64,000 nucleotides of DNA from Vibrio quintilis (GTDB lineage Bacteria > Pseudomonadota > Gammaproteobacteria > Enterobacterales > Vibrionaceae), in the NCBI RefSeq assembly GCF_024529975.1, contig NZ_AP024897.1:620001-684000 (forward strand), given 5' to 3'. The position numbers and the translations under genes were made by a program. This document shows, in pieces, positions 8,152 to 16,752 of this stretch. Under the pieces are notes generated by a model. The model saw only the letters and a list, made by a program, of their open reading frames with translations. It had not been told where the DNA came from and did no database searches. Each line of letters opens with the position of its first letter. The first letter of the stretch is position 1.

Positions 8152-9426
8152 TTAATAATCATCACTGAAACAGATCTGAGATTCAGTGGTTCCCGGTTTT
8201 TGGCGGTAGAGGTAGATTTGGTAATCGGGGTAACTTGGTTCTCCTTCGAGTAAATGAGCATTTTTTGCTTGCCAGTACATCCCGTTACCCTGATCCAATA
8301 CACGAAGGTAGTTCGTTGAATCTGTTTTAGAGTTGTGCCCATCAACCTCAGAGATTGAGCCTATATGTAATTTTTGCTCTGTATAATCGTATAAATAGGC
8401 TTTTTCATCACAAGTAAACGCCAGTGCTAAACCTTTGGTTGAAATAGATGGATAGGAGCAGTGTTTTAATTGTTTCCCCTGATTATCCTGACTTATGATT
8501 TCCCGATGAAGACTGCTCAACTCAACCCGGTTGATTTTATCAAATGCCTGAATATATGTAGCGAATTGACCATCAATACTGATTGAGGGCATGGTTGCCT
8601 GAATCCATTGATTGGTGTCAGGATCTACAGAAAGTGTATGGCTTTTACCTGTTGTGCGATCATAAAGGTATATTTGCATTTTATTTTTATTGCCATTGAC
8701 TCTCTCAGCATCAACGTCGGCATTGGATTGGTAAATCAGATAACGCCCATCCCCGGAAATACGCCTTAGCCCATGAGTGTATATTGTCATTGAAAAATCA
8801 TCACCATGAATATCTTTGTTAATTCTTGTCCGGGTGTTTTGATCTACATCCCAGAGATAAACATGATTCATTTTTGGTGAGGAATGCTCTAAAACCGGAC
8901 CATTGTATCCGTAATATACGTATTTCCCATCTTCACTGACCAGAACTCTGTAAGTTGGGGCTTGAATATTGGGAATATTGCCATTGATATCCCGGTTAAT
9001 GAGTTTGGCGACACCGGTTTTAAGGTCGTACAAATATACCATTTCGTCGCTATATCCACCTTTTCTTAAAACTAAAAAGCGACCATTGGCTGTCATCGAG
9101 ATAACCGCCATTTGTTTGAATTTATCTTCGTCCATGCCTTTGGGAGCCGGAATTCGGGTAATGGAGCCATCTAATGTATTTTTGACATAATATCCCATTT
9201 TCCCATCACTATCATAATTGTGGTTGTTTCCCACAAAGAATACGACATATTTCCCCGAATAGGTCGCGAGGCTATTTCTGACAGAAGCATTATGAAACTC
9301 TCCCTGAGCATTTGCTGAAGCACCGTAAAGTTCGTATTCTTTTTCAGTACCGCTGTCGGTTAAATCCATCGTAGCGTAAGCATGCACACTCGCCAGAATC
9401 ATTGTTGATAAAAGTAGTCGTTTCAT
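8152..9426 (-). CDS. exported beta-propeller-like protein, copy 3 of 3 (unknown function)
   Basis: A 424-residue paralogue. Its signal peptide (MKRLLLSTMILASVHAYA) is identical to that of copy 1, while its C-terminal tail is identical to that of copy 2. It therefore looks like the product of duplication followed by exchange between copies. Repeated units include SGKYVVFFVG, ANGRFLVLRK, SEDGKYVYYGYNGP, SGDGRYLIYQS, SIDGQFATYIQ and STKGLALAFTC. As in the other two, the segment after the signal peptide (TEKEYELYGA, then KNTLDGSITRIPAP) is strongly conserved. It is the copy closest to the export operon. It has its own promoter block. Function unknown; a secreted or periplasmic propeller is as far as the sequence goes. 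Confidence 0.8.
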   Translation of the reverse strand: MKRLLLSTMILASVHAYATMDLTDSGTEKEYELYGASANAQGEFHNASVRNSLATYSGKYVVFFVGNNHNYDSDGKMGYYVKNTLDGSITRIPAPKGMDEDKFKQMAVISMTANGRFLVLRKGGYSDEMVYLYDLKTGVAKLINRDINGNIPNIQAPTYRVLVSEDGKYVYYGYNGPVLEHSSPKMNHVYLWDVDQNTRTRINKDIHGDDFSMTIYTHGLRRISGDGRYLIYQSNADVDAERVNGNKNKMQIYLYDRTTGKSHTLSVDPDTNQWIQATMPSISIDGQFATYIQAFDKINRVELSSLHREIISQDNQGKQLKHCSYPSISTKGLALAFTCDEKAYLYDYTEQKLHIGSISEVDGHNSKTDSTNYLRVLDQGNGMYWQAKNAHLLEGEPSYPDYQIYLYRQKPGTTESQICFSDDY

Positions 9427-9587
9427 TCGTTGTTCCTTTTTGGAAGATATACCGAATAAAACAGGCGACGTAGTGAGAGAATGATTAAATATGAATTTGG
9501 TATATTATTCTGATGAATAATATGTTTGATCAATTATTATAAATATTTGTATAAATAAAAAGCAGATGATGGTGAAATCATCTGCTT
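9427..9587 (-). promoter_or_regulatory. promoter block 3, with terminator of the fliM-flhA operon
   Basis: Third copy of the block. The hairpin AAGCAGATGAT / ATCATCTGCTT at 9560-9587, with TTTTTATTT on the minus strand, lies just after the degenerate EAL gene (stop at 9621). It therefore ends the long export operon while the rest of the block drives propeller copy 3. Confidence 0.6.
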
Positions 9588-9620
9588 GATTGATCGTAAA
9601 ACTGGTTTTATGTGATGTGA

Positions 9621-10448
9621 TTAAGACCAGAAGTCTTCTTTTTTCTTCTCATAAGACTGGAATGAAAGCGGGTTGGGCAGATCGGTCAGATAGCCAAAAT
9701 ACAGGCTCGCACCAAGTAACTTGTACTGGTTCAGTTCAGCCTGGCTGGCGACTCTGCCGGCCACCCATTTGGTTTTTTGCTGGCGCAGAAAACGCATGAT
9801 CGGCAGGAACGCACTGCGATCTTCTTTGGTTGCCATCGGCACTGATATTTTGAGCATGTCCGGTTTCAGGGAGGGCACATACTGTAAATTAGCTGACGGA
9901 TTGTTGATTTCAATCCAGACCGGGAACGGGTTATCCTCGTCTTTACCCCGGATGAGCTGAACCAGCATTTCCGCATCTTCTTTTGAAACCGTGGAACAAT
10001 CCAGTTGCAGTGACAGGATGACATGCAAAAAGATCTTCTTGTGGAAACGCGCCACCTGTTCCAGCATGGTTTTTCCTGGTCCCCATAACAGCGCTTCGGC
10101 CCGGATTGGCAGCACGACACTGTTAATTAAATCCGGGTGAAAAGTTTCCGTTTGAAATTGTGCCTGACGCAGGGCAATGATCAAACTGAACAGATCCAGA
10201 CAGTAAGAGAACTCCTCCGATAAATCATACTTGTACACATTATTTTCATCTTCGGATCCATAACGAATCGTCAGATGCTGATATTCAATGTCATCGTCGA
10301 AGATGTCCCTGATCGGCTGACATGCATGCTGAATGTCATTTTTCAGAAAAGCATCAAAGATCAACTGATCATCTTCAGTGACGATTTGCTCTTCTATCTG
10401 TTTACGCAAAAAGCGATATAGCGATTGATTCGAAGTGAGATTAGCCAA
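9621..10448 (-). CDS. degenerate EAL-fold protein coupled to flhA
   Basis: The 275-residue product ends with the layout of an EAL (c-di-GMP phosphodiesterase) domain: LKPDMLKISVPMA, then KWVAGRVASQAELNQYKLLG, then SLYFGYLTDLPNPLSF. These line up with the usual LKID, VAEGVE and GYLF..P segments. The catalytic residues are missing: there is no EAL/EVL motif in the expected place (YQHLTIRYGS), the LKID aspartate is Ser, and the acidic residues of the VAEGVE segment are lost. It is therefore unlikely to cut c-di-GMP and could be a binding or protein-interaction module, as YdiV is in enteric bacteria. The start is TTG at 10448 after AGGA and overlaps flhA by 8 bases. It is the last gene of the fliM-to-flhA operon. 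The regulatory role is inference. Confidence 0.65.
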   Translation of the reverse strand: MANLTSNQSLYRFLRKQIEEQIVTEDDQLIFDAFLKNDIQHACQPIRDIFDDDIEYQHLTIRYGSEDENNVYKYDLSEEFSYCLDLFSLIIALRQAQFQTETFHPDLINSVVLPIRAEALLWGPGKTMLEQVARFHKKIFLHVILSLQLDCSTVSKEDAEMLVQLIRGKDEDNPFPVWIEINNPSANLQYVPSLKPDMLKISVPMATKEDRSAFLPIMRFLRQQKTKWVAGRVASQAELNQYKLLGASLYFGYLTDLPNPLSFQSYEKKKEDFWS

Positions 10449-12534
10449 GGTTTCCTACCACATTTATCTGTTTATTTTCGGGAATTTCGTTATATGACAA
10501 TACCGCCAGTCCTTGCGAGAAAGTTCGCGCATAACGGGCAAGCAACGGCCTGAGCTGCGGCATAACCAACAAAATCGGTGCCAGACCCTGTTGCTTTAAT
10601 TGTTGCTTAATCAGTGGCAGATTTTGCTGGAACTGGTTGAGAATATTCGGCTCAACCGGGAAACTGTCAAGCAACACACTACCACTGGCCTGGGCCTGTT
10701 GCAGTGAGGTGAGTAGCATTTGTTCTAATTCATCGGAAAGTGTATAGACAGGAATTTCCGGTTTTTGGCCGGCGATCATATTGACCAGCGTTCGTTTCAG
10801 GGCACAGCGAATATCTGCGGCCAGCAAAATCGGATCCTTGGTATTTTCAGAAGATTCCAGCATGGTATTAGCGATGGTGCGGATATCTTTCAGCGGCACC
10901 TGATCCAGCAGTAGCTGACGGAACACTTTCAGCTGTTGCGCCGGGCGCAGGGCTGCATCGAGCGCTTCAGCCAGTTTCGGCGCCTGCGCGGCCAGCCGCT
11001 GCTGCATTTCATTGACGTCATCATGATTAAACAGCTCAGACAGATAGGTTTTCATCACCTTACTGATATGCGTGGCAACCACCGTTGAATCATCAACCAC
11101 CTGATAACCCATATTCAAGGCTTTGGCTTTCTGATCATGCTCGATCCAGACGGCCGGTAAATTATAAGCGGGATCACTGCCCAGAATGCCGTCGATTTCC
11201 CCGTAGGTTTCTCCGACAGCAATTGCCATCAGGCGATCCGGCTCGATCGTTCCCTGCTCGACAATTTCACCATTGAGTGCAATGGTGTATTGATTGGGTT
11301 TCAGGCTGAGGTTATCCCGGATCCTCACTTCAGGCAGCAGAAATCCGGCTTGTTCTGAGAGGTTTTTACGTACTCCCCGGATCCGCTGTGTCAGCGGGGC
11401 GCCCTGATCTTTATTGACGAGGTGAACCAACCGGTAGCCTAATGCCAGCGCCAGCGTATGGACGTGAGGAATATCATCCCAGGACAGCGCGGCTTCGGTC
11501 TCCTGCTGCATGGCTTGCGAAATGGCTTCGACTTCCTCTAACTGTTCATCATGCAGCGGATGCTTCATTTGTCGCCATCCGGCAAATGCCAGCACTGCGG
11601 TAAAGGTGAAGAACGCCAGATGTGGCATGCCCGGCACCATACCGATCACCAGCATGATACCGGCAACGGTAAACAGAGTCGCCGGTGTTGCCAGTAACTG
11701 CCGTTGCATGGTCTCAGCCATGTCATTGTCGCTGTCATTGATCCGGGTCACGATAATCGCGGCCGCAGTCGCCAGTAACAGCGACGGAATCTGAGCCACC
11801 AGACCATCACCGATGGTCAGCAATGCAAATGTTTTAAATGCTTCTGAAGCGGGCAGACCGTACTGGAACACCCCGATACTGACACCACCAATGATGTTGA
11901 TGAACAGGATCATCAGACCGGCAACAGCATCCCCCCGGACAAATTTGGAGGCACCGTCCATCGAACCGTGAAAATCCGCTTCGTTAGCGACTTCCCGGCG
12001 ACGCTGCCGGGCCGCTTCCTGATCGATCAGTCCGGCGTTGAGGTCCGCATCGATAGCCATCTGTTTGCCGGGCAGGGCGTCCAGCGTAAAGCGGGCTGAT
12101 ACTTCAGAGATCCGCTCGCCACCTTTGGTGATCACGACGAAGTTGATGATCATCAGAATGATGAAGACCACCATACCGACGACATAGTTACCACCGATAA
12201 CGACTTCACCAAATGCCTGAATGACCTTACCGGCCGCATCGCCACCATTGTGACCTTCTAAAAGTACAATCCGGGTAGAAGCGACGTTCAGCGTCAGACG
12301 AAGCAGTGTGGCAATCAGCAGGATGGTCGGAAAAATCGAGAAATCCAGCGGTCTTTTTGCTGTGGTACTGACCAGCAAGACCAGGATTGCCAAAACGATG
12401 TTGAAGGTGAATAACGCATCCAGCAGCAATGGTGGCAGAGGCAGAATCACCATTGCTAACACCATCAACAAGACAACAGGAATGCCGAGGTATCCCTTTT
12501 TCGAGCTTTGAAGATGTTTTAACCGGTCTAGCAT
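10441..12534 (-). CDS. flhA: flagellar export gate protein FlhA (lateral)
   Basis: FlhA forms the nine-subunit ring of the flagellar type III export gate. The 697-residue product has an N-terminal half with about eight membrane segments and the FHIPEP-family signature region (LRLTLNVASTRIVLLEGHNG; the cytoplasmic loop with VITKGGERISEVSARFTLDA), then a soluble C-terminal docking domain from about residue 330. The length is normal. It lies 29 bases after flhB in the operon and overlaps the degenerate EAL gene at its end. Flagellar rather than virulence-type identity follows from the neighbours; FlhA and SctV are homologous. Confidence 0.95.
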   Translation of the reverse strand: MLDRLKHLQSSKKGYLGIPVVLLMVLAMVILPLPPLLLDALFTFNIVLAILVLLVSTTAKRPLDFSIFPTILLIATLLRLTLNVASTRIVLLEGHNGGDAAGKVIQAFGEVVIGGNYVVGMVVFIILMIINFVVITKGGERISEVSARFTLDALPGKQMAIDADLNAGLIDQEAARQRRREVANEADFHGSMDGASKFVRGDAVAGLMILFINIIGGVSIGVFQYGLPASEAFKTFALLTIGDGLVAQIPSLLLATAAAIIVTRINDSDNDMAETMQRQLLATPATLFTVAGIMLVIGMVPGMPHLAFFTFTAVLAFAGWRQMKHPLHDEQLEEVEAISQAMQQETEAALSWDDIPHVHTLALALGYRLVHLVNKDQGAPLTQRIRGVRKNLSEQAGFLLPEVRIRDNLSLKPNQYTIALNGEIVEQGTIEPDRLMAIAVGETYGEIDGILGSDPAYNLPAVWIEHDQKAKALNMGYQVVDDSTVVATHISKVMKTYLSELFNHDDVNEMQQRLAAQAPKLAEALDAALRPAQQLKVFRQLLLDQVPLKDIRTIANTMLESSENTKDPILLAADIRCALKRTLVNMIAGQKPEIPVYTLSDELEQMLLTSLQQAQASGSVLLDSFPVEPNILNQFQQNLPLIKQQLKQQGLAPILLVMPQLRPLLARYARTFSQGLAVLSYNEIPENKQINVVGNLG

Positions 12535-12563
12535 GCTTACAGGTCCTTGATTTTATGACGTTG

Positions 12564-13694
12564 TTAGTGTTTTAAATTGTCTGGAATTGAAAAACGCGGC
12601 AATGGCAGCGGCTTTTCGCCCTGACCATGACGGAATGCTTTGAGTTGCAGCACATAAGTCAGAATATGTGCCACAGCAATATACAGCTGGTTCGGAATTG
12701 CCTGCTCAATGGCTGTGGTGTAATACACAGAGCGGGTGAGCGGTGGAGAATGAATGATCTCAACCTGGTGATCCCGCGCGACACGCTGAATATGCATCGC
12801 AGTTTCATCAACGCCTTTTGCGACGACAAACGGGGCTTCGGAGATCTCCGGATCATATTTGATTGCAACCGCATAGTGGGTCGGGTTGACGATGACCACA
12901 TCGGCCTCCGGCACCATTTTATCGATTTTTCTCCGGGCAAACTGTTGCTGAATCTGGCGGATCCGCTGTTTGATCTCAGGACGCCCTTCGTTATTTTTAT
13001 ACTCTTCTTTGAGCTCCTGCTTGGTCATTTTCAGCCCCTTCATGTGTTCCCAGTTTTGATACGGGATGTCAATCACGCCAAAAATCAGCAGGGCAAACCC
13101 CATCAGCAGCAGGCCTTCAAACAGAATGCTCATAATCAGGGTCACGCCCTGATCGAGTGGCAGGCGCTGAAGGCCAATCAGCGGCTGTAAATGATTATCA
13201 AGATAAACGTAAAGGATGCCGAAGATGACGCTGACCTTGAGTGCCGATTTCACCAGCTCCACGGCTGAACGGGATGAAAAAATACGTTTTACACCGCTGA
13301 TTGGATTGAGTTTACTCATCTTGGGCAATAAAGAAGCCGGGCGGAACATCCAGCCTCCCAGTATCATACTGCTGGCAACCGTGACGACGATGATGACAAT
13401 AAACATGGGCATCATCATTTCAATGATGATGCCCAGACTGTTGCCCAGATGTTCAACCATCTGCTGTGGGTTATTCAGATCGCTTCTGGTCAGTGACATA
13501 TTGAAGCGGAACACACCACTAATGTATTCCCAGATCACCGGCAGCTGGCTGTAAAAATAAATCGCCACAGCCATAAAAATGGTTGCTGTGGTGAACTCTT
13601 TTGCCCGGGGAATCTGACCTTCCTGCCGGGCCTTTTTAATTTTCTGGGGCGAAGCCTTCTCGGTTTTATCCTGACTGGATGCCTGATCGCTCAT
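12564..13694 (-). CDS. flhB: flagellar export switch protein FlhB (lateral)
   Basis: FlhB sits beside the export gate and switches substrate class after self-cleavage. The 376-residue product starts with a Lys/Glu-rich cytoplasmic stretch (KTEKASPQKIKKARQEGQIP), has four membrane segments between about residues 30 and 210, then a charged linker and the cleavage motif NPTH in VIVNPTHYAVAIKYDP. The intact NPTH means normal autoproteolysis is expected. The start ATG overlaps the fliR stop. Length and layout are standard. Confidence 0.95.
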   Translation of the reverse strand: MSDQASSQDKTEKASPQKIKKARQEGQIPRAKEFTTATIFMAVAIYFYSQLPVIWEYISGVFRFNMSLTRSDLNNPQQMVEHLGNSLGIIIEMMMPMFIVIIVVTVASSMILGGWMFRPASLLPKMSKLNPISGVKRIFSSRSAVELVKSALKVSVIFGILYVYLDNHLQPLIGLQRLPLDQGVTLIMSILFEGLLLMGFALLIFGVIDIPYQNWEHMKGLKMTKQELKEEYKNNEGRPEIKQRIRQIQQQFARRKIDKMVPEADVVIVNPTHYAVAIKYDPEISEAPFVVAKGVDETAMHIQRVARDHQVEIIHSPPLTRSVYYTTAIEQAIPNQLYIAVAHILTYVLQLKAFRHGQGEKPLPLPRFSIPDNLKH

Positions 13695-14467
13695 GTTCCC
13701 CCCAGCATTAAACGGTCCATATACCTGAGTGTGTCGTGTACCAGTGCCGTATAGCGTCCGGGAACCCCGGAGACAGAAATCAGCACACTAAACAGACCCA
13801 GTAACATGGTCATCGGAAAGCCCAGCGCGTAAACGTTCAGGCTCGGGGCTGCCCGGTTCATCACCCCGAAACTGATGTTAGCCAGTAGCATGGAAACGAT
13901 GGCTGGCAGCGCAAGGGCAAGGGCGGAAGTAAACATCCAGCCAAATACAGAGATGACGCCTTTTAACGATAAAACAGTAATGCCGGAACCGACCGGCCAG
14001 ACCTGAAAGCTTTGAATCAGAATATCAATGATGAGCAAATGTCCTTCAAGCGCCAGAAACAGCAGGGTACTGAATACAGCGAATAAGCGCCCGAGAACTG
14101 CCACCGACTGACCATTGATGGGATCGTTCATCATGGCCATACCCAGACCCATTTGCAGGGAAAGGATCTGGCCCAGCATTGTGAAGATGCCGAATAACAT
14201 GTGCAGAATCAGGCCGAATAAAATCCCCCAAATCGCCTGTTCAAAGGCAAGAAACAAGGACGTCAGGGACATCAGATCTACCGCCGGCATCGGCGGCATC
14301 AGCGGCGCGGTCATGGTGACGATGGACAGCACCAGCAACGAGCGCACCCAGACGGGAATCATGCTATTGCCGAAGAAGGGCATCGATAAAAAAGCGGCCC
14401 CCAGGCGGAAAAAGGGCCACCAGAGTTGCCCGAGCAGGCTGGAAATCTGTGCGAAAGAGATTTCCAT
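13691..14467 (-). CDS. fliR: flagellar export apparatus protein FliR (lateral)
   Basis: FliR is part of the FliP5-Q4-R1 export channel. The 258-residue product is almost entirely hydrophobic, with about six membrane segments and the conserved phrases SMPFFGNSMIPVWVRSLLVL and MTMLLGLFSVLISVSG. It overlaps fliQ upstream and flhB downstream by four bases each, which points to tight translational coupling. Confidence 0.93.
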   Translation of the reverse strand: MEISFAQISSLLGQLWWPFFRLGAAFLSMPFFGNSMIPVWVRSLLVLSIVTMTAPLMPPMPAVDLMSLTSLFLAFEQAIWGILFGLILHMLFGIFTMLGQILSLQMGLGMAMMNDPINGQSVAVLGRLFAVFSTLLFLALEGHLLIIDILIQSFQVWPVGSGITVLSLKGVISVFGWMFTSALALALPAIVSMLLANISFGVMNRAAPSLNVYALGFPMTMLLGLFSVLISVSGVPGRYTALVHDTLRYMDRLMLGGT

Positions 14468-14736
14468 CAGCCAATCATCCCCGGAATGTTGTGAAACAGA
14501 TAATCAAACAGGTCCATGATCTTTTGCAGCATCCAGTGACCGGTAAAGATCACCATCAGCAGCGTGACCATCAGACGGGGAAGAAAGCTGAGTGTTTGCT
14601 CATTGATTTGGGTGGCTGCCTGAAAAATTGCAATACCAAGACCGACAATCAATCCGGGTACGACCAGCACACCCACCATGGTGATCACAGTCCAGACTGC
14701 ATTTGATATCAGAGTAACCGTTAATTCAGGTGTCAC
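14467..14736 (-). CDS. fliQ: flagellar export apparatus protein FliQ (lateral)
   Basis: A small two-helix membrane protein of the export channel. I chose GTG 14736 because AGAGG lies six bases before it and it gives the usual 89 residues starting VTPELTVTLIS. The TTG two codons upstream would touch the ribosome site. Family features are two membrane helices and AIFQAATQINEQTLSFLPR between them. Confidence 0.92.
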   Translation of the reverse strand: MTPELTVTLISNAVWTVITMVGVLVVPGLIVGLGIAIFQAATQINEQTLSFLPRLMVTLLMVIFTGHWMLQKIMDLFDYLFHNIPGMIG

Positions 14737-14752
14737 AGGCAACCTCTCTGCA

Positions 14753-15508
14753 CTATCCGAAACTGGCCGATAATGTACCGACGGTCATTGCCCATCCGTC
14801 AACCAGAACGAAAACAACCAGTTTAAAAGGTAAGGAGATAATCAACGGAGACAGCATCATCATCCCCATGGCCATCAAAACACTGGCGACGACCAGATCG
14901 ATAATCAGAAACGGAATAAACAGCATAAAGCCGATTTGGAATGCTGTTTTCAGCTCGCTGATCACGAAGGCCGGCAGCACAACAGCAAAAGAAATATCTT
15001 CGGCTTTTTGATCTACCGGTTCATTAGCGATCCGCAACATCTGTTCCAGTGCATTTTTCTGTGTCTGGGCCAGCATAAAATGCCGTACCGGCTTTTCAGC
15101 CGTTTTAAATGCCTGCATCAGGGTGATTTCACCGTCATCGTAGGGTTTGAAGGCATGCTGATAAATATCAGACCAGACCGGGCGCATAATCAGAATGGTT
15201 AAAGCCAGCGCAATACCGGCCAGTACCCGGTTTGGCGGGGTTTGTTGCAGTCCCAGCGCTTGTCTGAGAATCGCCAGTACGACAATAATCCGGGTAAAAC
15301 TGGTTGCCATCAAGATAAAGGCGGGCAGGAAGCTTAATGCTGTCATTAGCAACAAAATTTGCAGCTTAACACTGTATTCCTGATGACTCTCACCATCCGA
15401 AACCGTGAAAAGTGTCAGGCCGTTATCGGCTGCAAATGAAGAATGCGCCAGCAAAAGCAGCGCAATCCCCATCATCCAGTACCACAAAAAGGAACGTTGT
15501 TTTTCCAT
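14753..15508 (-). CDS. fliP: flagellar export apparatus protein FliP (lateral)
   Basis: FliP forms the main pore of the export channel. The 251-residue product has a cleavable signal sequence (about residues 1-26), unusual among export-gate proteins but normal for FliP, then membrane segments with the signatures FTRIIVVLAILRQALGLQQT and VVLPAFVISELKTAFQIGFM, followed by FLIIDLVVASVLMAMGMMML. It lies 15 bases after fliN. The length is within the usual range. Confidence 0.95.
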   Translation of the reverse strand: MEKQRSFLWYWMMGIALLLLAHSSFAADNGLTLFTVSDGESHQEYSVKLQILLLMTALSFLPAFILMATSFTRIIVVLAILRQALGLQQTPPNRVLAGIALALTILIMRPVWSDIYQHAFKPYDDGEITLMQAFKTAEKPVRHFMLAQTQKNALEQMLRIANEPVDQKAEDISFAVVLPAFVISELKTAFQIGFMLFIPFLIIDLVVASVLMAMGMMMLSPLIISLPFKLVVFVLVDGWAMTVGTLSASFG

Positions 15509-15523
15509 CGCCTTTGAAGTCCG

Positions 15524-15913
15524 TTATGCTTCAACAGATGATAGTGCAGTATCAATCACATCGATCAAACGCAATCCATATTTGTCATTTACAACCACCA
15601 CTTCTGCGTGACCCAGTAATGAACCATTCACTTTGACATCCAGTGGTTCACCATTCATTTTATCCAGCTCAATCACTGAGCCTTCTCCCGCTTTCATCAG
15701 ATCGCCCAGCGAAAGCTCTTTACTTGCAACTTCAAGGGTGACGGTGACCGGGATATTTTTAAAAAAATTCAAATCATGTCCGGCATGTTGTTGTACCGGC
15801 TCTGCTGATGTTGCAGCAGTGTCGAAGTCTTCAAGCTGAAAGTCATCGAAATTAATGTCTTCGCCATCAATCGTTGTTTTTTCTGCATTATCACTCATGA
15901 TCGTGTCAGTCAT
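15524..15913 (-). CDS. fliN: flagellar motor switch protein FliN (lateral)
   Basis: FliN is the main C-ring component. The 129-residue product has a variable acidic N-terminus and a C-terminal SpoA-type domain with FFKNIPVTVTLEVASKELSL, IELDKMNGEPLDVKVNGSLL and GHAEVVVVNDKYGLRLIDVI. All of these are typical of FliN. It overlaps the end of fliM by four bases. Confidence 0.93.
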   Translation of the reverse strand: MTDTIMSDNAEKTTIDGEDINFDDFQLEDFDTAATSAEPVQQHAGHDLNFFKNIPVTVTLEVASKELSLGDLMKAGEGSVIELDKMNGEPLDVKVNGSLLGHAEVVVVNDKYGLRLIDVIDTALSSVEA

Positions 15914-16728
15914 CTTTGAGACTCCTTAGTTGGGTTTAAAGTCAACACGAGTTGCCCTTCCTGCTCAAAAACACGTCCGGAAAACAGGTGTTCATTGCCA
16001 ATATTTACGGGAACTGTCGACAAAAGTTCAATGGGAAGAATATCGTCAGGTTTTAAGCTCAGAACATCACTTAAAGGCAGTGTTTTCTTGCTGAGAAGCA
16101 CATTCAGGCGCACGGGGGTTGCTTCTAAAGAACGGTGTAACTGAGGAGAAAGATCCTGAGCCGGATCCAGATTAAGTTCGTTGATCAGCGTCTGAACCAG
16201 ATTGCTTTCGATGATCAGTGCAAGGTGACCGGCATGATCGCCATATTTGATGGTCGCAACTGCGCGAAGCCCGACATCACTGCCGATCTCACTTTCGCTG
16301 ACTTCCCACATTTCACCCGGCGCAATCCACTGGCTGACTAATTTACCGATGCGTTCCTGCAATCTGAGATCGCTGGAAGTTAATGTACTTTCCTGCCTTT
16401 CTACATCAGCAGCATAAAAGCGGTCTGCCAGTTTGACTAACGTCGTATTTTCTAAACTGACAAATAAAGTACCGCCATCCTGATGTTTAAACTGTGTGAC
16501 TGAGTGTTTGTCAATGTCTGCTGGTTTCAGCCAGTGTAGTTCGACAAATTCAAGCTTCACATCAATTTGATGGTTTTTAAGCCAGTTCTGTAATTCGGTT
16601 GCCAGCTTATTACATGACCCGGAAATAATTGTTTCCAGTTTTTCCCGGATCAAATGTACAGGCTTTCCCAATAACTCCACATTCAGAGGCCGAACCTCCG
16701 GAACTGGCGTATTGTTTTTCATTTCCAT
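15910..16728 (-). CDS. fliM: short FliM-type motor switch protein (lateral), no N-terminal CheY-binding motif seen
   Basis: The first gene of the export/switch operon, directly before fliN and sharing the C-terminal SpoA-like region with it (VPVNIGNEHLFSGRVFEQEG). From ATG 16728 the protein has 272 residues, while typical polar FliM proteins have about 330-350. The N-terminus (MEMKNNTPVPEVRPLNVELL) lacks the LSQDEIDALL-type motif with which FliM binds phosphorylated CheY. A TTG at 16752 would add only eight residues and no motif. The middle domain is present but divergent. Lateral motors may be governed differently from polar ones, so loss of direct CheY binding would have meaning for how swarming cells steer. 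The family is confident; the functional statement is inference. Confidence 0.82.
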   Translation of the reverse strand: MEMKNNTPVPEVRPLNVELLGKPVHLIREKLETIISGSCNKLATELQNWLKNHQIDVKLEFVELHWLKPADIDKHSVTQFKHQDGGTLFVSLENTTLVKLADRFYAADVERQESTLTSSDLRLQERIGKLVSQWIAPGEMWEVSESEIGSDVGLRAVATIKYGDHAGHLALIIESNLVQTLINELNLDPAQDLSPQLHRSLEATPVRLNVLLSKKTLPLSDVLSLKPDDILPIELLSTVPVNIGNEHLFSGRVFEQEGQLVLTLNPTKESQR

Positions 16729-16752
16729 TTGTATTTTACCGTGCGTTAACAA

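Noticed and set aside
12627..13190. 187-residue open frame on the strand opposite flhB
   Set aside because: It lies wholly inside flhB, which is certain from its family motifs; the antisense frame is a shadow with no ribosome site of note.
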